Shown: in pieces, positions 12,821 through 24,211 of the stretch
Numbering within the stretch: position 1 is the stretch's first letter
Layout: each line of letters begins with the position of its first letter
Notes under the pieces: generated by a model
What the model was told of the DNA's origin: nothing
Database searches by the model: none
Seen by the model: the letters and a program-made list of their open reading frames with translations, nothing else
Source: Chrysomallon squamiferum
Lineage: Eukaryota > Mollusca > Gastropoda > Neomphalida > Peltospiridae
Reading direction: 5' to 3'
Length of the DNA: 64,000 bases
Assembly: GCA_012295275.1 (NCBI GenBank)
Contig: CM022670.1
Span: 16,509,198 to 16,573,197 of the forward strand
Made by a program: the position numbers and the translations under genes

Positions 12821-15800
12821 CGATGATGATAATAAAATGAAATTAATCTTGTAGTTTACTCCATCTCTCGAGAATAATTAAACCCCAAAGAAGTAACTTT
12901 GAATTATATATATATGTGTATATGAAAACAGCATGTATTTTATCGAAGTACAGTATTCCCTCGCTATTCGCGGGGGTTACGATCTTTACCCCCCCGCGAA
13001 TAGCGAAAAACCGCGAATATTGGATGCAGTTTTAAAACGTCTATTATGAGATTATATCCTAAATGCTTCCCAAACAAAAGACACTCTTACTCATACAGTA
13101 ATAATGTTTTTGCATGCAGTTATGTATTTCACTAATGTAGTAATGATAATGTAAAACATTTTAAAGAAACAATATTTTTATCATAGTAACCATCATGTTA
13201 CCCATACAGTATTACTGCACGGTAAAGTCATTTTCTATGCGTACAACATATGATTAGAATTGACAGAAAGTGGAACAAATTTAAAGGCAAAACAGACAGA
13301 TAAATAACGCACAGTTCAGGTAATAATATGCAATTAAAAACTAATACACGGTCACAAAAATATGCACTGTATATTTTATAACAGAAAAAAAATTGGTTTG
13401 CATTTGTTTTTATGACGTTATGACGCTCGCCTGGTATACCAGCATACGATGCGATAGGGTTGGAAGCCTAAAAATCGAATGAGGGAGGGTATTTATAGTT
13501 CCATCACAAAAGCTATATTTTTGTTATTGTCAGAAAACAAAGAAGTCAATTTCTTGATAGCATGAGACATTTCTAACATTTATATATAAAACTTTCATTA
13601 TTTTATAACAGAAATGGTTTGACTACTGGAAGAAAAAGAAGTTTTAAGAGTGAAATATCAGAAGAATTTTTCGCTTCTAACCCAATATGGAAACTGGATA
13701 GTATTTTCAGGTTTATTATAAACGATAGTATTTTCTTTCTCGTGTGTTAATCAGAATTTTGCTATTTCTAATTCAAATACTGGATCCAGTACAAAAACCC
13801 AGCAGACAAAACCTAACTGGATAAAACCCCAAACCATTTATAACAATTTGTAGTAAGGTGTAGTAAATTAGATGTGGACTGAAAGTTTAGAAGTGTCAAA
13901 CATTTTAAACTTGTTCATTCATCCACTTGAACGATACACATTAAAGTTGAGAAAATGTACAGGGTAGTTTAAAGAGTACTACTTGCATATTTGATTACAA
14001 TTAAAATCACTCAACGGTTTCATGCCAAAAATATTAGTTTACAGGTAGGGAGATTTTATTTCTTTATTTACTTATTTCTTTATTTCTTTATTTATAGTTT
14101 TTATTTTTTTATTATTATGTTTTTGTTTTGGATGCTTATTATACGGGTAAGTCATGTCGATATTATTATTATAATAATAAAAATATATAAGATGAACTTT
14201 CAGTCATTTTTATCCAAAATACTATTTCCAAACGGTTAGTATTTTTCTTCTTATCATTATTATTATTTTCTATATTGTTTCTATAGCTAAAATCAAATAA
14301 ACTAATTCTGAACGTTCTGTATGTGTTACATACATGTACTAGTTAGTTTTATATCTTTAATTATCACAAACACTCACACACACACACACACATATCACAA
14401 CGTGGTATTGAAGTATTTTGTTTATATATTACAGGGTATAAAGGAGAAAAAAGCTCGGAACCTGGAACTGATCTCCACGTTCAATGAGCAGCAAACTGAT
14501 GACGTCTATCTGCTTTTCCTGCAGTGTCTTCGCCAGACCGGACAGTCTCGAATGCTTGACTTGATCTCTGATAAGTATGACAGGATAAAGGCAATAAGCA
14601 CATGTAAGTATAATAGTAACATAACAGTATCGATGATACAAAGTTTATGAACGAGTGGAATTCAGGATATTTTTTTATTTAGTTTTATTTCATAATCAGA
14701 AACACCATTTGTTACTTTTTCAGCTCAAACAAACTTTCTTGAGGAAATTCAGGAAATGTGTAATTTCTTAAAGAAGGAGGAATCGCGTGTTGGCATTGAC
14801 GCAACAGCCAGCCGCAGTGATGAGGAAACGACAGTGGTGCCTTCTGCAGCTGAAAACAGTGTTCTGAGTTCTACTGTAGACTGTTCTGAACAAGCAGTAA
14901 AGCTTTTCAATCGTTCGAGACAGGTCATCAGAAAACTGCATTCTCAGTGTACTTCACTCGCTGAACAGAATGCCGAGATCACGCTGCAGGTCAAGAACTG
15001 TGATTCAGACGTGAGGCATATTTTACACACGCATAAAATTGCTCCTTCTGTACACTGCACGCCAAGAACAGTTTATGATATGTTCAGTATTTTAATGGAT
15101 GATGTCAATATCCTTATTCGTCATGGAAGTAAGATGATCAGCAAGGTAAACGAAGAAAGAGCCCAGTCAATGAGACTGCTGCGGTTGTGTCGAGACTGCG
15201 TTGGTGAACGGAGCTCCATCTTGAAAGATTTTCATATCTCGACTTCAACCATGCGACATTCAAAAAGTCGAGTGCTAAAAGGTGATTGTGAGGTAAAGAA
15301 TATGAAAAATATGACCGCATATGGTGACATGAGAAGTGAACATGTGTCATTCCAAACTGTACTGGACGGACTGGTTTTATTGGAAGTGCAGCTGAAAGAA
15401 TATATCTACAATGAAATAATGTTAACAAATAAATATAAAATGGAACTCAAACTAAAAAAATTGAAGAGGCAATGTCAGGGATTTTCTTCTGTTGGTTTTG
15501 CAAACAGCAGTCGGCTGATTACGTGTATTCAGAATGGTGAAAATGTAAAAGAAAATGCACTTAAACTCAAAGTAATAATTCATAAGGTTTCAGAGGAATA
15601 TGAAGAATGCATTCATTATTTAAGTAAAACATTACAAACAGAGGACATGACAGAATATATGGATGTCTCTAGCACTGACTTACTGACAGACAGAGATGAT
15701 GAAAAAGAACAAAAGAAATCCCCAATAGGAACATTTGTGAGTATGTTTAAAAAACAACCCAAAACATCACCTAGGATGAATGTGCATTCTCTGCCAGACA

Positions 15801-16120
15801 GTAAGAGAACACTGCAGCTTCCTCTTGTTTCTGAAGACCAAAGCTGCCACAAAGAAGACAGAAAGCACAATTCCCCCAGACCAACTAAGTTAGTCGACAA
15901 ACTGAAGATCCTAGTTTCAAATTACCAAGATATTAAATCTCATTCTGCATCAATGACACAAAAATTCAGGCAGGACTGGGAACGAAAAAAGCGAGAGTTA
16001 AACAAAAAACTTCGAGTAAAGGATGAAGAAATTGTTCGTCTGCAACTCAGTCTCACAGAAATGACAGCTGAAAAGCAGAAATATCAAAAATTGTATGAAC
16101 AGGCTAAGCTGGGATTTTGA
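12369..16120 (+). CDS. Probable CARD-domain and coiled-coil protein (4 exons)
   Basis: My model uses exons 12369-12399, 13977-14044, 14435-14603 and 14724-16120, joined in phase to give 554 residues. The last two exons are firm: GT-AG junction and a 1.4-kb open frame. The first two are inferred from splice signals and phase. Residues about 1-85 resemble a CARD of the BCL10/CARD9 kind, with hydrophobic spacing and helices such as KKARNLELISTF and YLLFLQCLRQTGQSRMLDLI. CARDs mediate homotypic assembly in immune and apoptotic signalling. The middle is helical and charged. The C-terminus (KDEEIVRLQLSLTEMTAEKQ) is a heptad-rich coiled coil. A Ser/Lys/Pro-rich stretch lies between. No enzyme motif or signal peptide is seen, so it looks like a cytosolic scaffold. 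The exact orthologue is unknown, and a DEATH-type fold cannot be excluded. Confidence 0.7.
12768..12836. repeat. (AAT)n-(GAT)n microsatellite in CARD-gene intron 1
   Basis: A run of aat triplets passes directly into gat triplets with one cga interruption. It lies just inside the inner limit of the left arm. Confidence 0.9.
12951..13030 (+). mobile_element. Solitary transposon end with strong hairpin
   Basis: Starts after TA with cagtattccctcgctattc. A perfect stem is formed by ctcgctattcgcgggggt and acccccccgcgaatagcg. A CAG start next to TA and the nested G/C-rich stem fit terminal repeats of pogo/Tigger-type elements. I found no matching opposite end in the following kilobase, so this looks like a truncated copy in CARD-gene intron 1. 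Confidence 0.55.
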
Positions 16121-16513
16121 CATACTAATATATATATATATATGTTTAAGAAAGAAGTAAAAAACAAAAAGAAAAATTAAAAGAAAAGAAAAACTATATT
16201 AAATTTTATTATCCAAGTTTATTATCTACGAAAACGATTATTGTTGTTATTTTCACACTGATCTCTTAACAAGAGTCTACAGGTAAAATTAAGTACAGTA
16301 TATGTGAATTATTATTTATAAAATTGCAGCTTATTTAAATGAGTTAATGGAGTGAACAGACACAGTCCTATTGGACGGATCAAACTTTGGTTAATGAACT
16401 ATATTGGTTTCCTTACCATGTGTTCATTTTCTGTTCGCTTGCAAACACACATTTACATATACACTTAGAGATTGTTATAAATCCATGTATTTTGTATGAT
16501 TACATGAAAATGA

Positions 16514-16519
16514 AATAAA
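16514..16519 (+). terminator. Likely poly(A) signal of the CARD gene
   Basis: AATAAA about 395 bp after the stop codon at 16118-16120, in AT-rich sequence. It is the first clear match downstream of the gene. Confidence 0.55.
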
Positions 16520-16714
16520 AATATAATTATAATTATAAGGCCGCAGGTTATTATTTTGGGTAGTTCTGCTTTGCAAATGAAAAATTGTTTAGTTATATGG
16601 ATGTATGTTTATTATAATTGATCTTTTGATGGTAAAGCAGATTTGATACTACTCCTAATTTTTAATTTTATATATATATATTCTGAACTGAATTTGAAAA
16701 AAAAACCGTGCCAA

Positions 16715-16990
16715 TCAGTGCAAGCTGTTGTGAAGCACGCTCTCTGACAAAGCAGACTGAAGCGCAAGGAGCTGGTCGTGATGTCTTTCTTGTTGATGTT
16801 CCAGGAGTTGTGCTTTTGTTTTTATCACCAACTTCGTGAAGAACTTATTGCATTTTTTTTTCTTTCTGTGGCTATGTTAGGTGTTATTATGTTGTTCATA
16901 TTTTTGTTGTCCAGTCTCTACCATCCAACAATTTCCAACATTTGTTTTTGTTTGTTTTGGTTTTTTTTTTTTGCCACTGGTCTTTTTACT
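16715..16990 (+). repeat. Segment repeated near 33.6-33.9 kb
   Basis: The stretch starting caatcagtgcaagctgttgt and ending ccactggtctttttactg matches 33576-33905 with many substitutions and a longer poly(T) there. Read from 16778 it gives a short hydrophobic frame, but the second copy does not keep that frame, so I do not call it coding. The rest of 16990-17745 is AT-rich with no gene seen. Confidence 0.65.
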
Positions 16991-17745
16991 GATAAAAAAT
17001 ATTATAAATAAGAAAAACAACAGTAATAATCATGCCATGCTGAAAGTAGAGATGATTAGAACAATGTATTTACAGGTGGTGATAAACTTTCGTTTGACTG
17101 ATGTTAGGTTTAAGGTTTTAGATTTTCTTTCTGTCTATTTCATGTCTTAAATGACGCCTTTTGTTATGTACCTGAAAGTATAAGAAAGTAATTAATTAGA
17201 TGATTATACACATTTTGTGGTCCGCTAGCTTGGTTATTATTAGGTCCTGTACTCTGAAAGTAAGTAGTTCTTTTTTCGTTTTATAAATTTATATTATATC
17301 GTTTGATTAGTTCAACCAATTAATCAATCAGCTGCTTCCATGAGTGGATCAGCTGGCTGGTCAGACAATTAATCTATTATTTAATTAATTCGCTCATTTA
17401 ATTGCTTTGCACTGGTATATTTTGTTATTTATCTCTTTTATTTTATTTATTTATTATTATTTGAATTGTTATTTGAATTATTTGATCGTGTTATTTCATA
17501 TTATGTTTTTATCTTTATCTAATCAAACGTTAATTTGTCTAGTTACTTGCTTGAATCAAAGTTTGTATTTTGTTTGTAAGTTGTTACTGCAGCGAGGACT
17601 GGTTCTCTCTTTTTCACTGTTTGTGCTAAAAGTTACATTTCAAACTGCTTGGAAATTGAATTAAACACAGTTTACTAAAAAGAGTCTTATTTTATGATAT
17701 TTGACATTCTGCATACTAATATATATAAAATGTAAACTTACTTAC

Positions 17746-18190
17746 TCAGAAATTCCTGCTCTACCCGATTGACAGATCCAGGACGACAGATCCTCAGTCA
17801 CCCAATGGCTTGAAATAGTTTAATCAGGAAACATGAAATTAATGTGCCTGTCCGCCCTAGTCCTGCTGAAAATGAGTTCAAATATATTTACATAGTATAT
17901 AAACTCCAGCGGTTAAATTTTAAACAAACTTTCTTGAAAGAATATAGGAAAATATCAAAGCCACACGTCTACAATGTACGCAGTGGCTCCAGAGGAATGT
18001 TCAGCTATGTCCAGAAACTGCTGTATGATATCATCACGTGGAATGGTGTCATCTTTAAAATACAGATTATAAAAATTTGAACCCTGTCTCTGTAAATTTC
18101 TTTTCTTCATATTGTTTTGAGTTCAATCGGACAACTGTGGTGACGTTATGTTTACGGAAATATGGAATGTATACGTCTAAAGGGTAACCC
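17746..18190 (-). pseudogene. CDC14-like: CDC14-type dual-specificity phosphatase fragment
   Basis: Reading the minus strand from about 18190, the translation gives [37 protein letters not shown], then after a frameshift LYFKDDTIPRDDIIQQFLDI and a second frameshift near VHC. An intron of about 100 bp ends in ttttcag at 17866-17870. A second exon (17746-17865) begins GLGRTGTLISCFLIK and contains ICRPGS, ending at a good donor (gtaagt). These blocks follow the CDC14 catalytic core in order, including the P-loop Cys and GRTG. An in-frame TGA stands where CDC14 has Trp shortly before ICRPGS, and the acceptor before GYPL appears to be damaged. The retained intron shows a DNA-level duplication, not a retrocopy. 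Other exons were not found nearby. Confidence 0.85.
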
Positions 18191-19114
18191 GAAAAGAAGA
18201 TAACATTATTTAACATACACTGTATTTACACTAATCACAGCTTACTAAAGCAAATATTCAAGTAAAAAATAATTTCTAAGATTTTATTCAAATTAAATTA
18301 TCAGCTCTAAATGTTTGTTAATTTCCCTGTGTGTAGCTCTATTCATGAGTTATTTCCCTTCGACAAATATTTTGTAAGATACTTGAAAAGCAAACTCTAT
18401 TATGAATTACGTGGCATTCTGTAATACACAGACTGCATTTCAGTACTAAATAAAGTAACCAATTTTTACGAAGAGTTCATAACAAAGTTACTTTCTGAAT
18501 GTGGGTTATTCACTTAAATGATACACTAAGACATGAAGATCAGAAATATTTAAAAGTATTCTTTTCAAATGCACAGTTTTAAGGCAGATATTTCTGAAAC
18601 TGAAAATATACACCACCAACCAAAATAAAAACTGTATAAAACTAGAGTGAATTTCCTTGGAATCATTTATAAGTATGCAATAATTTAAAATTGATTAATT
18701 TCTCTTAATTGAAATTATTACTTACGTAAGTATCACTTAGATATGAGACAAAAATGTTAAAATAGGAAATAATGGCATGAATCTGTATTCCAAAAATAAA
18801 AACTAATTTTATACATTGTCTATTTGGTTGTGGATAGAAAAAACCTGCACCAGCAGTTTAATCAGAGCTGACTCCTTGAGCACCAATTAATATTCTTGTG
18901 TAGAGAACACAATAAGAAACTAAAACCTTCTTGTTTTGTCAAAGCCGTACCAGAAATTTTCTTATAGAAAATTGTTTATTTACTATCTTAGAAATAGTTT
19001 ACCTAAAATTAGATAAACAATGTTGTTTTTTCAGTAACCTACCACTTACAATTTAATGTAATTCAAGTTAAAATTTTGTCAGCTTAATGATTAATGTCCT
19101 GTTTTTGAAACAAA
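18191..19114. other. Spacer between pseudogene and right arm, nothing recognised
   Basis: AT-rich DNA. No further CDC14 exon, transposon end or RNA gene was recognised on either strand. Confidence 0.4.
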
Positions 19115-19355
19115 AAGACCCCAGTGTATATGTGTATGTATGTGTGTGTGTATGCACACACGTTTACAAATACATGTTCGTATTTACTAGTATAATTATA
19201 AACGATTATAAACAGTATGAGTTATAAGTAACATTTAAAAAGGTATGTTCTTTTCTAATTATAGGAGCACTGAATTTAACAGATAACTTGACATAAATTT
19301 ATATGAAAAGGAATCACACTCAGAGGAATAAAAAGTGAAAATAATATCACACTGA

Positions 19356-20345
19356 ATTATTTGCTGTGGGACCAAAGCCCATTCCTGATGTAAAGCAGTT
19401 TCATTTGGTGGATTCTTTTTACTTATGTTTTTCCACCAATGTGCCACAGGTGTTCAGTGGGTTTTAGATAAAGACTGTAAACAGGTCTTGGTAAAGTCTT
19501 TGAGGGTGCCTGATGAAGAAACTCCACTACAGCACTTGCTCAGTGTTGTGGAGTCCTGTCATCGATGCACACTTCTTAGATAATGGTTGTTGAAATGCGT
19601 CACTACACCCGAATCAAGGATATCAGTGTCATTTCTCCCCACTGAGTGTTTTTTTTTTTGCAGTTTGCATCCGTGTAAAATAAATCCATAATTGTTAATC
19701 ATCCCACACCTAACTGAAGGTCAGGTTGTACCTTTGACTGATATTCTTTTTCAAAAAACGAACGCAACTGTCAGAAACCTGCATTAGCATCCTAGATTCA
19801 TTTGAGCAACAAGCCGCTACTTGATCCTGCATCAAACGTTCATGGATATGTCTATCAGTCAGCTGAGGAAGTTTAACGGGTCTACTAGCACGGTATATCG
19901 CAGCCTTGAGACGATTTCCAACCGTCTGATCATAGCCCACTAGTTCCTAAGTTTATTAGTATATTTCGATCTTCACGAACAGATGTTGTTTTAGGTCTTC
20001 CGAACCTTGCACGGTCTATTATGGCGTTGATTTGTGTTTGTGTTTGTACCAGTTTAGTGATAGTGCTATTGTGACAACCAAGAGGTTTTTCAGTATACCT
20101 GGATGACATTATGTCATTTTTCATTCCATTTATTCACCATCTCTCAGCAATAGTCTATGCCTTGCTGTTCAGAATTTCATCTGAAAATGTACATTTCTGT
20201 TCGAATTATTGACAGCGCAAAAACAACAAAAGTTGAATTGTGAACCACGTTATTTTAGTGGACTCTAGGGAATATTAATGGATTGCACGTGCATTGCAAA
20301 CTGAAATATACACGATCTAAACTGCAGTCATTGGCACTGAGAAAT
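19356..20345 (-). mobile_element. Decayed Tc1/mariner-like element, right copy (3' truncated)
   Basis: Reverse-complement partner of the element at 9486-10520. The minus-strand frame at 19930-20124 reads NDIMSSRYTEKPLGCHNSTI and then TQTQINAIIDRARFGRPKTT followed by SVREDRN, the typical Tc1 paired DNA-binding region and GRPR-like linker. The frame at 19259-19447 gives the C-terminal NETALHQEWALVPQQIIQ. Its 3' end is cut at about 19355, where the sequence jumps to CARD-gene intron 1 homology, so part of this copy was deleted. Confidence 0.8.
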
Positions 20346-21599
20346 GTTCGTTTTCTTTTGAAACTCTTCATTTAGAGTAATTTTATAATCAGTTCTTAAT
20401 AAGAGGTTTACGTAGAGTATATTTAATGAGACGAACAGTTTTGACACTGATAAAAATTAAGTGTATGTGTAAATATATTATAATCACAAACAATTATATA
20501 TATTTATTATTTTATTATCATATGTTAATAAAATATTTATATGCAGGATTTCATATAACGAACAGTTTTGACACAGACAAAAGTATGTGTGTGAAAGAAA
20601 TTATTTATAAATCAATTATAGATTTGAAAATTTATATTTTTCAATAACATAACACATTAATGTGAAAGAAGAACAGTATTCAGCCATCCAACAAATAAAT
20701 AAAATATTGCTACAGCTTGACAGTTGTTTTGCCTGACATTACCCACACCAAACTTAAACTACTTAATAACAAAATTACTGACCCACCTGCCTCTACATTC
20801 TAAATAAACTTTAAACACTACAACGAACAAAAGATACACATTTTTCTGTATAATATTTAAAAATTAACGTCAAAGAATAAAATATAGAAAAATAAATCTG
20901 TTTGTGATAAAACTGTGACAGATTATCAAATAACAGTATTCGGGGCACTCTGTTGCAACTGGCGTTTATGAAATATTTATATATTTTTCAAAATGTTGTT
21001 GTTTGTGTGCTTAATGATATGTCGTTTTTCAAATATATTTTATGTTTTCTAGTTCTCATTTTATGGACTCATTCCATATTAAATCACCCAATAAAAGTAA
21101 AATTTTAACCTCAGCAGTAGTTTTGGACCTGTGCGTCCTTAAATTTTGGCCTTTTGGTCTTTATCAAGAAAATAATAAGAAATTTGGAATCCTAATCAAA
21201 TTAGCTTTCCAGTCACACCAACGTCATCAAAATCGATCCATTGGTTACCAAGATATCATGGCAATTAACCCATTTTTGGCAGAATGCCAAAATTCGAGGG
21301 CCCGTAACTCCAAAACTGCTGCTCCGATTGAACTAATATTTCAGATTTAGGCTACTTACGCCAAGTAGAAGTACTGGTTAATATAATCCATATATTACTC
21401 CGTCTTCTAAACGATTAGATAGAATATTTATAACTCTTTCTACTGCAAAATGTATTACATCTTTGTAAGATAAAAGCGGCTGATAATCTAGCAAAATGAT
21501 CATATAAAATGAAACTAAGAACCAATTTTTAGTATGACTAACAATGTTGATTTAAACACGATTGTGTAACTCTGTAAGTTAAACTGCTAGAACCATCGT

Positions 21600-21772
21600 T
21601 ACCAATGTTTTAATGTTTCACAGCTTCATTTCCTATTCAGAATGTTTTAATTTCATTCTGGATATACGCTGCACCTACAAAACAGTTTCAGTTAGAGTAC
21701 ATCTTAAAAATTAATCAACTGTGCAAGAAACTGCTTTCTAAAACTGAATATCCACATGAAAATTCCAGCTGC

Positions 21773-21808
<36 letters not shown>

Positions 21809-21990
21809 TAATAATAATTTCTTCATATATATGTATTTATTTAGATAAACCATTTGATTTACAGTTATTTTATTTTATTTTATTTTTATTCTTTATTCTT
21901 TATTTTTATTTTATTTCAAGCATTTCCATTCAGAATGTTTTCATTTCCTTCTGGATATACACTGCACCTACAAAACAGAACTTTATAGTT
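21600..21990 (-). repeat. Tandem duplication of the ODC-B terminal exon
   Basis: Two minus-strand copies of the last ODC exon with its acceptor (ttttgtag before gtgcag) lie about 290 bp apart, ending at 21967 and 21674. The left arm has one. The exon nearer the rest of ODC-B (21916-21967) reads to a stop after 17 codons. The distal copy has an early TGA (21653-21655). An (AAT)n tract lies between them at 21774-21818. Confidence 0.85.
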
Positions 21991-24123
21991 TTAGTTAGCG
22001 TACATTTTGTATGTATCTATGTGTTTTCGTGTAAACGTTCTATTCTGTTTGTATTTTGTTTTTTGCGGGGTATTTTTTTGTAAGAATGTTTTTATTCGCT
22101 TTGTGTAAGAATGTGTTTGTATGCTCATTTTTTGTAACAGTGAATCTGTCTATTGCATGAGTGTTTTGTTTATGTCAATTTTTGTGTTTTCGTGTATTTT
22201 GTATATTCGTATGCTTTTGTATATTTTGTGTAAGCAAATGTTTGTGTGTGCATTGCAGGTTTTGCGTAAGTGTGTGTTTATGTGTAAGATGTTTTTGTAT
22301 TTTGTAAAAAAATGTGTTTTTCTTTGTAAAATGTAGTTGTCTGTGCGTTGTTTTTGTAAGCAGATGTTTCTGCATGTATTTTCTGTAAGAGAATATTTAT
22401 GTATTTTATGCAAGCATTCGCTTTTTATGTGTATTGCATAGGCATCTGGGTTGTTTTTTGTTTTTTGTATGTATATTGTATAAACGTGTGATTTTGTCTG
22501 TTATTTGTGTAAGCATGTGCTTTTAAGATTTGATTATGTAAATTTCTGTATTGTATGTCTGTGTGTATATTTTGCGTAAGCACGTGTTTGTGTGTTTTTT
22601 GTTTAACTGTGTTTGTGTGTTTCGTGTAAGCATGAGTCTGTGTGTATGTAATATGTGAGTACGGTGTTTATGTATAAATATGTGTGGACTTGTATTCCCA
22701 CAGGTGAAACTTTGAAATAGAATAAACCCCCCAAAATACTGTAATTTTCTAAATACTAACCATCTCCATTTATTGCAGAAGAAATATCTACCGGGACGAG
22801 GCATACCATTGAAGTCAGTGGCTAATGTCAGCGAGTAAGCTCCCATGTTTTCAAAGAACAGCCAGTCGCCAACATTTAGTTCTGGGAGAAGACTGTTTTT
22901 AGTTATGCTGTCGATTCCGCAGGTTGGGCCCCATATAACAGATTTGAATGCTGGTTTTGTGCGGCAGTCCTGGAAGTAGTACAGAATCTAAATGATTATG
23001 AAACCAGTAATGTGTCTGTGTGGGGTTTGTGTATGTGCCATTCTAATATTTTATAACATTTGTACAAAAAAAAAAAAAAAGGATAAATAATACCTTTACT
23101 GGCTGAGCTTGAAAAATTTGCAATGGAAAGATGTTAACACAGCTGAAGGATCCAAACAGTCCGTCATTCACATAGTACATGATTGTTTTTGATTTGTCCT
23201 GAGTTTCTGATGATAAAAAAATCCTTAATAATAGTAATACTGATACTACTACTACTACTACTACTACTAATAATAATAACAATCATTGTCAACGTTATCT
23301 TAATAATGCGATGTACATTAACAGGAAAATTAATTAATAGGAAATATAAATTAAACTATTTTATACTGACTTATTATTATTACAGTTTAATTTTGCTATT
23401 GTGACTAATGAAACTACTAATACTACTGCTGCTACTAGTAATGAAATTACTACTATTATTGCTATTATTGCTACCATTCCTACCATTACGGCTACTACTA
23501 TTACTGTTAGTGCTATTATCATTATTATGATTTTCTGCTCATAAACCTATCAGTGATAAACTGCTTACCCAAACCATTAGCTGGAATATTTGGCCTCATG
23601 GAACGTTTAGCAATAACGTTCAGCACCAGAGTGTAGGCTGATGTTACATAGTATCTGCCTGGTTCTGCAATTATTCGTATGCCTCTTTCACAGGGAAAAT
23701 ATCTGTCCAGTGCTTTATTGACAACATCGGCTACCTAATGTAATAAAATAAAAGAGTTAATGCGCACAATAATGTAATTTACCTATTAACTGAAAATTAT
23801 CTTAGTTATCTAATGTAAACTGTTTATTATGTGAATCATGTTATTTATTAAATAGGCTTGTATTCAGGATCATTAAACTCTTTGTTTAGAATCGATCATT
23901 AGTCACAAAAACTACTATTACTGAGAACACTGTTCGAACTTCACTGTTGTAAGAAGTTAGTTTCGTTAGCCACTGAGCAATATTATAGTATCACCTATAA
24001 CTTTTGAGCGACAGACGCCGTTGCAAATAACTGTAGGTAGGCTATGGCCATTTTGATTTGAGGAGTTTTTCTTCATCTGTCGGTGTGTCTGTGTGTACTT
24101 GTTCGTGTGTGAGAGTGGATGTG

Positions 24124-24211
<88 letters not shown>

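Noticed and set aside
13601-13720. Possible extra CARD-gene exon (NGLTTGRKRSFKSEI)
   Set aside because: An acceptor and donor can be drawn, but including it breaks the phase between exons 1 and 2 of the model, and the sequence matches no domain.
16778-17011. Hydrophobic 77-codon frame that could be a small membrane protein
   Set aside because: The related segment at 33.6-33.9 kb does not keep the frame, and T-rich sequence gives such frames by chance.
17844-18080. 78-codon plus-strand frame
   Set aside because: It is the antisense shadow of the CDC14-like fragment on the minus strand.
17746-18190. CDC14 fragment as a processed retrocopy
   Set aside because: An intron with a good acceptor and a following donor are retained.
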